Source of the DNA: Flavobacteriales bacterium
GTDB taxonomy: Bacteria; Bacteroidota; Bacteroidia; Flavobacteriales; BACL11
Direction of reading: 5' to 3'
Assembly: GCA_002715565.1 (NCBI GenBank)
Contig: PAZP01000032.1
Span: 1 to 50,851 of the forward strand
Length of the DNA stretch: 50,851 bases
In this document: one piece after another, positions 15,299 through 24,795 of the stretch
Numbering within the stretch: the first letter of the stretch is position 1
Layout of the letters: each line of letters opens with the position of its first letter
The notes under the pieces: generated by a model
Told to the model about the DNA's origin: nothing
Database searches by the model: none
Seen by the model: only the letters and a program-made list of their open reading frames with translations
Position numbers and translations under genes: made by a program

Positions 15299-16057
15299 AT
15301 GAAACGGTTTTTAAAACAACATTTATTTCCCTCAGAGGATCCGTTGAAACTATTGAGACATAATAGAGGAATTATAATATTAATGTATCATTCAGTGCAT
15401 CCACCCGTAAATAAGGTAGATTATAAGTATAGTATCTCATCTGAAGATTTTATAGAACATGTTAGAATCTTAAAGGACAATACAAATATAATTAGCACGA
15501 AGGATATATTATCAAACAAAAACATAAGTAAAGACAAACTAAATGTTGCAATTACATTCGACGATGGATATAAGAATAATTACTCAATAGCTTCAAAAAA
15601 ATTAGCAGAAGGTGATATACCTTTCACAATTTTCCTAACAACTTATTTTATGAAAAGGAGGTTCAATTCTTTTTTAGATTGGAATCAGATTATCAAGATG
15701 AAAGAATCAATGGATGTTATATTTGGCTCGCATAGTGTAAACCATTGGAATCTCACCATGCTGGATCAAAATGAGTTAGTTTATGAGTTATCAAATTCAA
15801 AAAGAATGATTGAGGATAAATTGAATGATAAAATTGACCTTCTAGCCTACCCAGGAGGAGGGTTTAATGATAATGTAATTGAGATAGCTAAAGAAGTGGG
15901 CTATAGTGCTGCATTCAAAGATAGGATAGAAAAAGGAAATGAGAATAACAATCAATTCCATATTGGAAGGATTAGTATTGATCAATCTAATTCAGCAATA
16001 AATAGTTTTATTGGTACTTTGAATAGGGTGGAAAAATTTACAAAGATAAAAAAATAA
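15299..16057 (+). CDS. polysaccharide deacetylase (NodB homology, CE4)
   Basis: 252 residues. CE4 motifs are intact: MT1 AITFDDGYKNN (D88, D89), MT2 GSHSVNHWNLTML (H145, H149), and MT3-like LLAYPGGGFND. LMYHSVHPP at the N-terminus is typical of the cytoplasmic or membrane-associated members. Predicted to remove N-acetyl (or O-acetyl) groups from sugars in the pathway. No signal peptide is evident, so it may act on lipid-linked or nucleotide-linked precursors. Two other deacetylase-like genes lie at 16059 and 41350. Confidence 0.88.
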   Translation: MKRFLKQHLFPSEDPLKLLRHNRGIIILMYHSVHPPVNKVDYKYSISSEDFIEHVRILKDNTNIISTKDILSNKNISKDKLNVAITFDDGYKNNYSIASKKLAEGDIPFTIFLTTYFMKRRFNSFLDWNQIIKMKESMDVIFGSHSVNHWNLTMLDQNELVYELSNSKRMIEDKLNDKIDLLAYPGGGFNDNVIEIAKEVGYSAAFKDRIEKGNENNNQFHIGRISIDQSNSAINSFIGTLNRVEKFTKIKK

Positions 16058-16058
16058 T

Positions 16059-17435
16059 TTGGGTTACAACTCCTTAATATATAATTCAGGAAAAAGTAGT
16101 ATTGATAAAAAGTGGGTGGAATATTCCCTTGGAGAATTAAACAACAGAATTTTTAAAAAAAATAAAATTGATATTAAAAATTCTATTATCATTAATTCTG
16201 TTAATAAAAACCAATTATATAAAATTTTAGACAATCCTAATAATAGAGTAGAATGGTATTCTACATCTTTGTTATTACCTCCTAATTCAAATATTGGCTT
16301 ACCTGACAAAATACCAATTATTTTTAAATTAAATGAATCCATAGATCAAAATAATCTCATAATAAAAAATGAAAATAAAGTTATCTTCAATTTTGATATC
16401 GTAGCGGCGACATTTTTTATGCTTTCAAGATTTGAGGAAATACATTGTAATGAAAAAGATGAACATTGCCGTTTCCCTTTTGATAAATCATTTGCCTATA
16501 TTAATGGATTTTTAGACAGACCAATTATTGATGAATATGCACTAATTATACAAAATTGGATAAAATATCTCTTCCCAAATTGGGAATTACCAAAAAATCA
16601 ATTCAAATTTAATATAAGTCATGATATTGACTTGCTCTACGATAAGAAAATATTTACTTCTAATAAGCAAATAATTAGAAATATTAAAAAGTATATCATT
16701 AGTTTTGATTACAGGAAGGTATTTCAAGTACTTGTTAAAGGATTGAAATATCAATTTGGAATTAAAGTAAATAAAAGATATATAAGTGGTATCGAAACAT
16801 TAATCTCATTGCTTGAAAAAAGTAATTTAAAAAGTACCTTTTATTTTATGGGTGCAGAAAAGAAACAATATGACCAAGGTTATGATATATTTGAATTTAA
16901 AAGTTTAATTAAAAATATAACCGATAGGAATCATGAGATTGGTTTTCATCCTGGTTATCATACAATGGATGATGGTAAAAGAATGATTGAAGAAAAGAGT
17001 AAGATTGATCAAGTTTTATTAAAACCAACTACAAAAAGTAGACAACATTATTTAAGATTTATCGTACCAAATACCTATTGGTTGTTATTTAAGTGTGGCA
17101 TTAAATACGACTCAACACTAGGCTATAGTAAGGTAAATGGTTTTAGAGCGGGTACATGTTATCCATTCAAACCTTACGATATAAAAAAAGATATAGTTAT
17201 TCCCATAATTGAAAATCCTCTAGTTGTAATGGATAAAACTTTAATTATTAATAATATCACTGAAAACAAAATACGTGAGAGATTTTTATTTTTCACAAAG
17301 ATTTGCAAGACAGTCGGCGGTCAATTCAACTTTTTATTACACAATAATACAATTTCAGAAATTGAACCTGCTTTAAAAAAATTGATTATCAGCCTTATTC
17401 ATGAAACATCATTATTAGAAAGGAAGGATAAATAA
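16059..17435 (+). CDS. deacetylase-like protein with N-terminal extra domain (DUF7033-like)
   Basis: 458 residues. The C-terminal 280 residues are a divergent NodB-type barrel with FNISHDIDLLYD (SHDID 187-191 in place of TFDDG), STFYFMGAEKKQYD, and HEIGFHPGYHTM (H297, H301). The first 175 residues form a separate domain ending IQNWIKYLFPNW, seen in other capsule-locus deacetylase-like proteins. Starts with TTG, 1 nt after the preceding deacetylase stop. The conserved aspartate and histidines suggest an active metal hydrolase, but the substrate is unknown. Confidence 0.75.
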   Translation: MGYNSLIYNSGKSSIDKKWVEYSLGELNNRIFKKNKIDIKNSIIINSVNKNQLYKILDNPNNRVEWYSTSLLLPPNSNIGLPDKIPIIFKLNESIDQNNLIIKNENKVIFNFDIVAATFFMLSRFEEIHCNEKDEHCRFPFDKSFAYINGFLDRPIIDEYALIIQNWIKYLFPNWELPKNQFKFNISHDIDLLYDKKIFTSNKQIIRNIKKYIISFDYRKVFQVLVKGLKYQFGIKVNKRYISGIETLISLLEKSNLKSTFYFMGAEKKQYDQGYDIFEFKSLIKNITDRNHEIGFHPGYHTMDDGKRMIEEKSKIDQVLLKPTTKSRQHYLRFIVPNTYWLLFKCGIKYDSTLGYSKVNGFRAGTCYPFKPYDIKKDIVIPIIENPLVVMDKTLIINNITENKIRERFLFFTKICKTVGGQFNFLLHNNTISEIEPALKKLIISLIHETSLLERKDK

Positions 17436-17441
17436 TCTTTA

Positions 17442-18377
17442 ATGGATGATCTTGTAAGTGTAATTATTGCAACTTATAACAGGCCAACACTTCTCAAAAG
17501 AGCATTGCGAAGTGTTGAAAAACAAACTCACAAAAATCTTGAAGTAATAATAATAGATGACTGTTCAAAATTTTCACCAGAACATATAATATCACAATTT
17601 AAATCTCTTAATATCAGATATTTTAGAAATAAGACTAATTCTAAAGTTGCATATTCAACAAACAAGGGAGTTAAACTTGCAAAAGGTGAATACATTGCAT
17701 TATTAGGGGATGATGATGAATGGACATCTAAATGTAAAATAGAAAACCAGCTAGGTTGTATAAAAAATTCAAAAAAGTCAAATGTTGGTGCAGTTTTTAC
17801 GGGGTTTAGGTACATTGATGATTTTACTAAAAAAGAAATAGAAAGTATTTATCCAAATATCGGAGGTAACCTATTAAAAAAAATACTTGTTAAAAATGGG
17901 ATTTTAGCCAGCACTACTGTTTTAATGCCATCAAGTGTTTGGCAAAGTATTGGCGGTTATAATGAAAATATAACTAGAGGCATAGATTCAGACTTATTTA
18001 GAAGATTATTAATCGCAAACTATAATATTGTTTCTATAAATAAAATTATGGCAAATGTATATATCGGTCGTAAAGATAGAATGGGATATGGATCATCATC
18101 AGAAAGTCTTGAAATGCATATCAGAAGTGAAAAATATAAACTTAACAGATTTAAACTTATTTTTGAGGAATATTCGTTTGAAAAAAAAGAAGTTTATAAA
18201 AAGATTTCAAAACATGAATACAAAGCTTGGATTTTTTCAAGGAAAAACACATATCTGATCAATTCAACATATCATCTATTTAAAAGCATGCCATTCACAA
18301 AAGGTCAATATTTGAATTCTGCCAAAACTATGCTTGGAAGGTTTTATAATATTTTAATTTTATGCTTAACAAGATGA
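17442..18377 (+). CDS. family 2 glycosyltransferase
   Basis: 311 residues, GT-A fold. LVSVIIATYNRPTLLKRALR (4-23), VIIIDDCSKF (35-44), and IALLGDDDEW (85-94) give the nucleotide-sugar site. It resembles the GT2 encoded next (18450) in its N-terminus, so the two may be old paralogues. The C-terminal 100 residues are basic and helical without membrane spans. Sugar specificity unknown. Confidence 0.9.
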   Translation: MDDLVSVIIATYNRPTLLKRALRSVEKQTHKNLEVIIIDDCSKFSPEHIISQFKSLNIRYFRNKTNSKVAYSTNKGVKLAKGEYIALLGDDDEWTSKCKIENQLGCIKNSKKSNVGAVFTGFRYIDDFTKKEIESIYPNIGGNLLKKILVKNGILASTTVLMPSSVWQSIGGYNENITRGIDSDLFRRLLIANYNIVSINKIMANVYIGRKDRMGYGSSSESLEMHIRSEKYKLNRFKLIFEEYSFEKKEVYKKISKHEYKAWIFSRKNTYLINSTYHLFKSMPFTKGQYLNSAKTMLGRFYNILILCLTR

Positions 18378-18449
18378 TTGGCAGGTAAAAAACACCAATT
18401 ATGTGTTACCATAATTATTAAGAATGTATAAAAATATTAAAGGGATTCT

Positions 18450-19358
18450 ATGGCTGACGACTTAGTAAGTGTAATTATCACTACTTATGAAAGAGAAAGT
18501 TCATTGGCCAATGCTATAGGAAGTGTTTTATCTCAATCATATGAAAATCTTGAATTAATCATTGTTGATGACGGCTCATCTGTGAATGTTAATAAAATAC
18601 TCAGTTCTACAAAAAGTAAAAAAATTCGTTATTTAAAACATAAATATAATCTAGGATTAAGTTCATCCAGGAATACGGGAATTCAGGCAAGTAAGGGGAA
18701 ATATGTTGCATTTCTTGATGATGACGACAAATGGAAGGCGGATAAGCTTGAAAAACAAATTAAGATCTTCAAAGATACAAATTTTAGTTCAGTAGGTTTG
18801 GTATCTTGCTGGGCCGATCAATATGATAAAAAAGGAAAATTTCAAAAAACAAATCAAGTTTCTTACAGTGGGGCGATAAAACCTTTTGTTAATTCTGGTC
18901 GATTTAAAACAGTTCCATCAAGTATATTAATTAAGAGGTCCCTGTTGGAAAGGATTCGAGGCTTTGATGAAAGACTTAAATCTCATATAGATTTCGACTT
19001 ATGGATGAAATTGGCAGAAATAAATGCAAAATGTTATTTTGTTCAGCTACCTTTGGTAAATAATTATACCAATCAAAAAGGCAGATTAACTTCACCAAAT
19101 CAAAAAAGGTTAGAAAGCACATTTAATTTTATTAATAAATGGAATCCAAGCTGGAGGAGATGGTTCTCTCACAAGCCTGCGCAAAAATTATCTTGGACAA
19201 TATCAAGAAAAGTATTGGTGCCTATAATAAAAGAATTGTTATTGGACAAAAAAATTATAATTTTAATTAAAACCTACTATTTTGTAATCAAACAGAACCC
19301 AAGTGCGGTTAGGACAAATTATCAATTCATTCGTTATACACTATTTAATGCTTCTTAA
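18450..19358 (+). CDS. family 2 glycosyltransferase
   Basis: 302 residues. Motifs: LVSVIITTYERESSLANAI (5-23), LIIVDDGSSV (36-45), YVAFLDDDDKW (85-95), and IDFDLWMKLAEI for the acceptor side. Preceded by a 72-nt gap, one of the longer ones in the operon, with no recognisable structure. Cytoplasmic. Specificity unknown. Confidence 0.9.
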   Translation: MADDLVSVIITTYERESSLANAIGSVLSQSYENLELIIVDDGSSVNVNKILSSTKSKKIRYLKHKYNLGLSSSRNTGIQASKGKYVAFLDDDDKWKADKLEKQIKIFKDTNFSSVGLVSCWADQYDKKGKFQKTNQVSYSGAIKPFVNSGRFKTVPSSILIKRSLLERIRGFDERLKSHIDFDLWMKLAEINAKCYFVQLPLVNNYTNQKGRLTSPNQKRLESTFNFINKWNPSWRRWFSHKPAQKLSWTISRKVLVPIIKELLLDKKIIILIKTYYFVIKQNPSAVRTNYQFIRYTLFNAS

Positions 19359-19361
19359 AAA

Positions 19362-20237
19362 ATGAGATTAATAGAATCCATGATAAATAATGATGAAGCT
19401 AAAAGAATATCTATAATCACTCCTTCATACCAACAAGGTCATTTTTTAGAGGATACAATAAAATCAGTTTTAAATCAACATTGCCCTTATCTTGAGTATA
19501 TAATTATTGATGGTGGAAGCGTAGACCAGACCTTAGATGTCATCAAAAAATATGAATCAGGAATCTCATATTGGGCTAGTGAGCAAGATAAGGGGCAAAG
19601 TCATGCAATTAATAAGGGGTGGAGAAAAAGCACAGGACAAATTATTTCCTGGTTAAACTCAGACGATCTATATCTAAATGATACTTTGAAATTTGTGATT
19701 GATTATTTCAATAAATATCCGAAATGCGATGTAGTAGTGGGCGCATGTCAAAGAATCGATGAAAATGGTAAAAAATTAGATTCTATCAAACGGGTCAAAG
19801 AGTTTGATCTAAATAGTATTATTTACAACTACAATTCGCTACCACAGCCGTCGGTCTTTTTTAAAAAGAGTTTAATTGAAAAATATGGACTTTTAAATAA
19901 TAATTTACATTACTCCATGGATACGGAACTTTTTTTACGCTTTTGGTTTAATAATGCCGAAATTCATTTTATTCCAAATAAAATTCTTTCCTATGAAAGA
20001 TGGCACTCAAAGCAAAAATCAAGAAATCTTTTTCTTTCAAGAAAAGAAAAGGCATATGTTATACACAAATATTTTGAGCAACATTTAGGCGGCCGTTGGA
20101 CAAATCTATTCAAAATGATTTTATATAATAGAAAATTGTCATTAAAAAGAAATGGAATGATAAGGTGTTTTCATGGCTTTCCTAATGGTCAAGAGAAATC
20201 CATGATTAATTACTTTTCAGAAATGTTTTTTCTTTAA
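19362..20237 (+). CDS. family 2 glycosyltransferase (WcaA/SunS-like PSYQQ type)
   Basis: 291 residues. ISIITPSYQQGHFLEDTI (17-34), YIIIDGGSVDQT, ISYWASEQDKGQSHAINKG (68-86) and ISWLNSDDLY are the hallmarks of a large GT2 subgroup common in surface polysaccharide loci, in which SDD replaces DDD as the metal motif. Begins 3 nt after the preceding GT2. The sugar transferred is unknown. Confidence 0.9.
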   Translation: MRLIESMINNDEAKRISIITPSYQQGHFLEDTIKSVLNQHCPYLEYIIIDGGSVDQTLDVIKKYESGISYWASEQDKGQSHAINKGWRKSTGQIISWLNSDDLYLNDTLKFVIDYFNKYPKCDVVVGACQRIDENGKKLDSIKRVKEFDLNSIIYNYNSLPQPSVFFKKSLIEKYGLLNNNLHYSMDTELFLRFWFNNAEIHFIPNKILSYERWHSKQKSRNLFLSRKEKAYVIHKYFEQHLGGRWTNLFKMILYNRKLSLKRNGMIRCFHGFPNGQEKSMINYFSEMFFL

Positions 20238-20302
20238 GATTAAAGAATCAATTAAAGAACTTGATTAAACAAATTTCATCAACCAAAGTGACTAAACATT
20301 AA

Positions 20303-21625
20303 TTGGATAAAGAACGAAAGACTAGAGTCCTAATTGTATCTTTATTTGCAATAAAATCCAATCGTAGCAGTACCGCACAAAATACGAGGAACATTGCCCA
20401 GTACTTTATTGAAAAAGGAGCTGAGGTCCAAATAGTGACCGGGGGTGAAATCAAAGAGGATATAGAGCAAGATGATTATATTGTAAAATGCTATCCTCTT
20501 TTTGAAAAAAATAAAAGTATGAAATGGTATCACTTTTATAGACCAAATGAATTCTTAAAAAAGAATGCAAAAGACTTTTTTAAAAAATGGAAACCAGATA
20601 TAATTTATTCTGGAGCAATTCAAGGCCTACAGGAGTTTATAATTGAAGGAGGTAGAAATAGAATCCCGGTCTACCAAATGATTCATGATTATTCACTATT
20701 TTGCCTTAAACAATGGTTGGTAAAACCAAATGGTGAAATATGCAGTGGGCCTGAAGAGAGTCATTGTAAAAATTGTATAGAAAATAGTCTTGGGAAAAAT
20801 GATAAAATCAAAAATAATGTACTATCATTTCCAATTATAGGTAAGATACTTAGACTTTGTTTGGCTAAGAATTCAAGATATTTTGTACATGTCAGTTCTT
20901 TGATTGAAGAATCCTTTTATTTGCGAAAACAAATGCTCATGAAAATTAAAAAGTTTATTTCGCAAGGCAATAACGTATCTAATGTTCTTGAAAGCAATGC
21001 CTTGAATAAAGATGACATTTTATTCTTACCTCAATACATTGGTGAAAGCAGATTAATAAAATATGATAAGGGTCCTAAAGATTATGAGAAGATAATATTT
21101 TGTTTTGTTGGAAGATGGACACCATTAAAAGGAAAGGATATACTAATTAAATCCTTTGATGATATGATATCAACAAAAAAAGTGGAGATGTGGATAATAA
21201 CTCCAAATAAAAACATTAAATATCTAGAGAAAATGACTTTTCGCAAATCAGAAAAAAGTAAGATGATAAAAGTATTTAACGATGTAAATGGGATTAAAGT
21301 ATCTAAACTAATTTCAAAAGTACACTGTACAATTGTTCCTTCCATATGGAAAGAGGTAGGACCGCGGGTTATAATTGAATCATTTTCCCAGGGCATACCA
21401 GTTATTACAACAGATTATGTTGGTGAAAATAATATTGTAATTAATAATTTTAATGGAGCACTGTTTGATAGCAGAAAGCCAGAAAATCTTAAAAGAATTA
21501 TGGAGAATATTGTCAATAATCCCATAATTCTTGATAAATGGTCGAAGAATATTACACGTCAAATAAGCAAAGAGGATTGGTATAAAAAACTAAATGAAAT
21601 GGATATGATGGGCTACTCAATATGA
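20303..21625 (+). CDS. family 4-type glycosyltransferase (GT-B)
   Basis: 440 residues. The N-terminal Rossmann half has VLIVSLFAIKSNRSSTAQNT and IRN-type helices. The middle contains a cysteine pair segment (FCLKQWLVKPNGEICSG, HCKNC) often seen in capsule GT4 enzymes. The C-terminal half has the donor site: IIFCFVGRWTPLKGKDIL and VPSIWKEVGPRVIIESFSQG with the E-x7-E pattern. Start TTG at 20303 after a 65-nt gap. Its stop overlaps the next start (ATGA), indicating coupling with the FkbM gene. Confidence 0.88.
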   Translation: MDKERKTRVLIVSLFAIKSNRSSTAQNTRNIAQYFIEKGAEVQIVTGGEIKEDIEQDDYIVKCYPLFEKNKSMKWYHFYRPNEFLKKNAKDFFKKWKPDIIYSGAIQGLQEFIIEGGRNRIPVYQMIHDYSLFCLKQWLVKPNGEICSGPEESHCKNCIENSLGKNDKIKNNVLSFPIIGKILRLCLAKNSRYFVHVSSLIEESFYLRKQMLMKIKKFISQGNNVSNVLESNALNKDDILFLPQYIGESRLIKYDKGPKDYEKIIFCFVGRWTPLKGKDILIKSFDDMISTKKVEMWIITPNKNIKYLEKMTFRKSEKSKMIKVFNDVNGIKVSKLISKVHCTIVPSIWKEVGPRVIIESFSQGIPVITTDYVGENNIVINNFNGALFDSRKPENLKRIMENIVNNPIILDKWSKNITRQISKEDWYKKLNEMDMMGYSI

Positions 21626-22353
21626 TAAAGAGGTTCTTCAAAAAAAAAGCAGTTGCAACAACTTACTCATGGGTAAGGATAAATAAAGGTCTCTTCAATG
21701 GGAAAACTTTATTTCTACCAGACTCATGGGGTGAAAAAATTATTAATGGTGAACATGAAAGCGAAATAATAAAAACAATGGAATTGATTGTAAACCAAGA
21801 TGGCACTTTTTACGATATTGGAGCACATTACGGATGGTTTTCGATTGCTTGGTTATCACTAAATGGTAAATATGTGGAGGCATTTGAGCCCTCATCTTAT
21901 AATAAAGGTATAATTAAAAAAACTGTTGAAATTAATGAATTTGGTAAGAATTTAAATCTTCACGCTTTTGCTTTAGGTAAAAAATCTGAAGAAAGTGAAT
22001 TACAGTTATATCCAACAGATACAAGCAGAAATTTTATATCAAAATCAAAAGATAATAATTTGAAAACAAGAGAATCAATTCAAATAAAGTCTCTGGATGA
22101 AATCTATGATACTTTAAAATTGAAGAAACCTGATTTAATAAAAATAGATGTTGAAGGCTATGAAATAGAAGTACTGAAAGGATCAAAAAATTTATTAAAA
22201 AAATTAAAACCTACCATTATAATAGAAATACATGATGTCACAAATGGATTACTAGTGGCTGATTTTATGTCAAAATTAGGGTTTAAAATGAAAATTTTAG
22301 GTTACAAAGGCAAAAACCAAACTTTACCATTAGTCCTATGGTTACCTAATTGA
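21622..22353 (+). CDS. FkbM-family methyltransferase
   Basis: 243 residues. The SAM-binding motif is GTFYDIGAHYGWFSI (61-75), and LIKIDVEGYEIEVLKG is the FkbM signature. Members O-methylate sugars or related hydroxyls. Overlaps the previous GT4 by 4 nt and is followed by another GT4. The same GT4-FkbM-GT4 order occurs at 25807-28837, but the two FkbM proteins are far apart in sequence. Confidence 0.87.
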   Translation: MIKRFFKKKAVATTYSWVRINKGLFNGKTLFLPDSWGEKIINGEHESEIIKTMELIVNQDGTFYDIGAHYGWFSIAWLSLNGKYVEAFEPSSYNKGIIKKTVEINEFGKNLNLHAFALGKKSEESELQLYPTDTSRNFISKSKDNNLKTRESIQIKSLDEIYDTLKLKKPDLIKIDVEGYEIEVLKGSKNLLKKLKPTIIIEIHDVTNGLLVADFMSKLGFKMKILGYKGKNQTLPLVLWLPN

Positions 22354-22448
22354 TGCACCTTTTTTAATAAGAAATTTTTTCAAAAGAATTTTCATATATA
22401 ATAACAAAATTATACTTGTATAAATTTTCATGATGGAACAATAATTAA

Positions 22449-23690
22449 ATGAGTAATAAAAAAAAAATTTATTTCTACACACAAGTAATACCTGCCGAAA
22501 CAGGGAGTGGTGCATCTGTAAGAGTATTTACAAATTTAAGAGCATATTTGGATCTAGGTTATAGCGTTGAACTCATTCTATTTCTGGAAGATTTAAATAA
22601 AAATATAGAATTAAACAAACCTTTAAAATTAATTGAAATTAAAAAGATTCAGATAGGTTCAAATAATTACAAATTTTTTGAAAAGTTAGCATTCTATATC
22701 GGTTTCCCAAAAGAGTCCATATTAAATCATCTTTTCCCTGTGAGGAGAATAGTAAAAAAAGAAATTGAAAAACGTTTGGCAGAGAACAATTCAGATATCC
22801 ACCACTTTGAATATTTAAACATTGCTAGCTCTATAGTTGGTTTGGATGGAAATTTTATTTGGAGTAACCATGATCTTAATCCTGAAAGATATCTTTCAAT
22901 CCAAAGAATTAGGAATAAAATAAAAAAAAGACATTCCTTTTTCAGCAAACATTTAAAATATTTTCGATTGAGAAGAAGTGAAAAGTGGATCGCTAATCAT
23001 TCAAAGATTATGCTAAATATTTCCGAATTGGAAACAAATATATATCAAAAAAGAATCAAAAATGTGAATTCAAAATTGTTGCCTTTTAGTTGGCCTGAAG
23101 AAAAGTTTTTAAGCCAAAGTAAGGTATGGACCAATGATGGAAAATTAAGAATGCTTCATGTAGGAAGTCTTAATTCAATGGTGCCATTCTCCTCATTAGA
23201 TTTCATAATTAGGAAGCTTTTTAAAATAATTCCAAAAGAAATGTTAAAGAAGATTGAACTTATTGTTGTAGGAAATAATCCCAATGCAACCTTTAGCAAC
23301 TACATAAAAAAATTGGCATCAGATTATGAGAATATTCATTTCCTAGGATATGTTGAAAATTTAGACTCATTATTTATGGATACAGACATTCAAATTGTAT
23401 GTTCCCAGTTTTCTTCAGGTTTGCGTACAAGAATTGTTGAATCATTTGTACGTGGGCTTCCAGTATTGAGTACTGTATCTGCCTCAAATGGATTATATGG
23501 TTTAGAAAATTGGAAGAATATTTTAATTGGGAAAAATGAATTAGAAATAATGAAAATTATTACAGATTTACTAACTGATAAGTCTCCTCTAGAAAATATT
23601 GCGATTTGTGCAAAAAAACTTTACGTTGAAAAATATTCAAGAAAAGTTCATTCAAAAAAGTTAAACAACTTTATCAATTTTTATACATAA
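22449..23690 (+). CDS. glycosyltransferase, GT-B fold (family 4-like)
   Basis: 413 residues. The N-terminal half begins KIYFYTQVIPAETGSGASVR and contains FIWSNHDLNPER. The donor half has LRMLHVGSLNSMVPFSSLDF, NIHFLGYVENLDSLFMDTDI and CSQFSSGLRTRIVESFVRGL. The usual E-x7-E is shifted (RTRIVESF), as in capsule enzymes of this type. It follows a 95-nt gap. Specificity unknown. Confidence 0.85.
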   Translation: MSNKKKIYFYTQVIPAETGSGASVRVFTNLRAYLDLGYSVELILFLEDLNKNIELNKPLKLIEIKKIQIGSNNYKFFEKLAFYIGFPKESILNHLFPVRRIVKKEIEKRLAENNSDIHHFEYLNIASSIVGLDGNFIWSNHDLNPERYLSIQRIRNKIKKRHSFFSKHLKYFRLRRSEKWIANHSKIMLNISELETNIYQKRIKNVNSKLLPFSWPEEKFLSQSKVWTNDGKLRMLHVGSLNSMVPFSSLDFIIRKLFKIIPKEMLKKIELIVVGNNPNATFSNYIKKLASDYENIHFLGYVENLDSLFMDTDIQIVCSQFSSGLRTRIVESFVRGLPVLSTVSASNGLYGLENWKNILIGKNELEIMKIITDLLTDKSPLENIAICAKKLYVEKYSRKVHSKKLNNFINFYT

Positions 23691-23706
23691 TCTAGGTTAG
23701 ATAAAT

Positions 23707-24795
23707 ATTCAAATAATTTTTATCATATTAAAATCAATAATACCCGAGTGGAAAAAAAACTATAAGTTCAGTGGTGGTATAAAATCTCTGATTAAATGCA
23801 TCTTTAATACTCTTTTAATACAGTTAAGAAGGAATAAAGTTGAAGAAAGTGAAAAAATAGAAATTCTTACCTTTTCAATCTTGCCAAGCATCACCCTACA
23901 CTGGTTAAATATTTTAACCAAAATATTTCCATCTAAAAATATTAAATATACAGTTGGGGATTGCTCAGGTTCATTTAGAGGTAGAAGATATTATCCTGAC
24001 TTAAGGCATGTACCTTTTATTAATCTGGAACATGGGGTCAAGATAGATATTTTTATAAGAAAAGTTTGCAATTCAGAATTTATTTTAATTTGCGATGATG
24101 ACATTTTTTTGATTGATAGATCGCCGATAGATTGGGCATTAGATAAGCTAAAGAGTAATAAAAAATTAGCAGCTGTTTCATTATTTCCTAGACCAGAATA
24201 CAAAAAGAGATTGAACGATTATTTTAAGTTGTACGATGGCATTAATTTGAGAAAAGATATAAGTCGTTTAATGGGATCATATTGTATAATAATTAGAAGG
24301 GATATATGGATAAGAGAAAACCTTTATTTTCAGCAAGTAAAGCCTGAAAATTGGAAAGACGTGGGAAACTTTTTTGACACAGCTGATTATTCAAACCTTA
24401 AATTAATAGAGCTAGGCTATAAAATAGAATTTGCGCCGAAAAGTTTACAAAATAAATTGATATTTTTTAGTAGTCTTAGCCTCTGGGGAATAAAAATACA
24501 ATCAACATTAGGTAATATTCATGAGGCAATTAAGCCAAGGCCTGGTGAATATGAAAAAGCTTATCAAACAGCAGTTTCAATCATCAATTTTAATGAAATT
24601 ATAAGAAAAAGAAATTATTTTAATAATACCAGTTTATTTCCAAATACTTTTCTTACAAAAACAATAGAAATATGTAAAAAAAATCTTAAAAAGAATGATT
24701 TAAAAGTTCTAACAAAAAATCTTAAAAAGAAGTTTAAAAAAATTAATCAAATTGAAAAAATGTATTTTATAAACAAGTATAAATCTTATGGGTAG
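23707..24795 (+). CDS. probable GT-A glycosyltransferase; start codon uncertain (ATT?)
   Basis: The first usual start codon in frame is TTG at 23881, but the frame is open from 23701 and the upstream part reads as protein (IPEWKKNYKFSGGIKSLI, then EKIEILTFSILPSI, which gives the first beta strand of a GT-A fold). No ATG, GTG or TTG lies in that stretch, so translation may start at ATT 23707. The metal motif is EFILICDDDIFLID, and RLMGSYCIIIRRDIW supplies a typical downstream block. The C-terminus overlaps the next gene by 8 nt. The glycosyltransferase call rests on fold-level motifs only. Confidence 0.68.
   Translation: MQIIFIILKSIIPEWKKNYKFSGGIKSLIKCIFNTLLIQLRRNKVEESEKIEILTFSILPSITLHWLNILTKIFPSKNIKYTVGDCSGSFRGRRYYPDLRHVPFINLEHGVKIDIFIRKVCNSEFILICDDDIFLIDRSPIDWALDKLKSNKKLAAVSLFPRPEYKKRLNDYFKLYDGINLRKDISRLMGSYCIIIRRDIWIRENLYFQQVKPENWKDVGNFFDTADYSNLKLIELGYKIEFAPKSLQNKLIFFSSLSLWGIKIQSTLGNIHEAIKPRPGEYEKAYQTAVSIINFNEIIRKRNYFNNTSLFPNTFLTKTIEICKKNLKKNDLKVLTKNLKKKFKKINQIEKMYFINKYKSYG

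Noticed and set aside
16064-16342. 92-residue minus-strand open frame
   Set aside because: It is antisense to the N-terminal domain of the deacetylase-like gene and has no start signal or family likeness.
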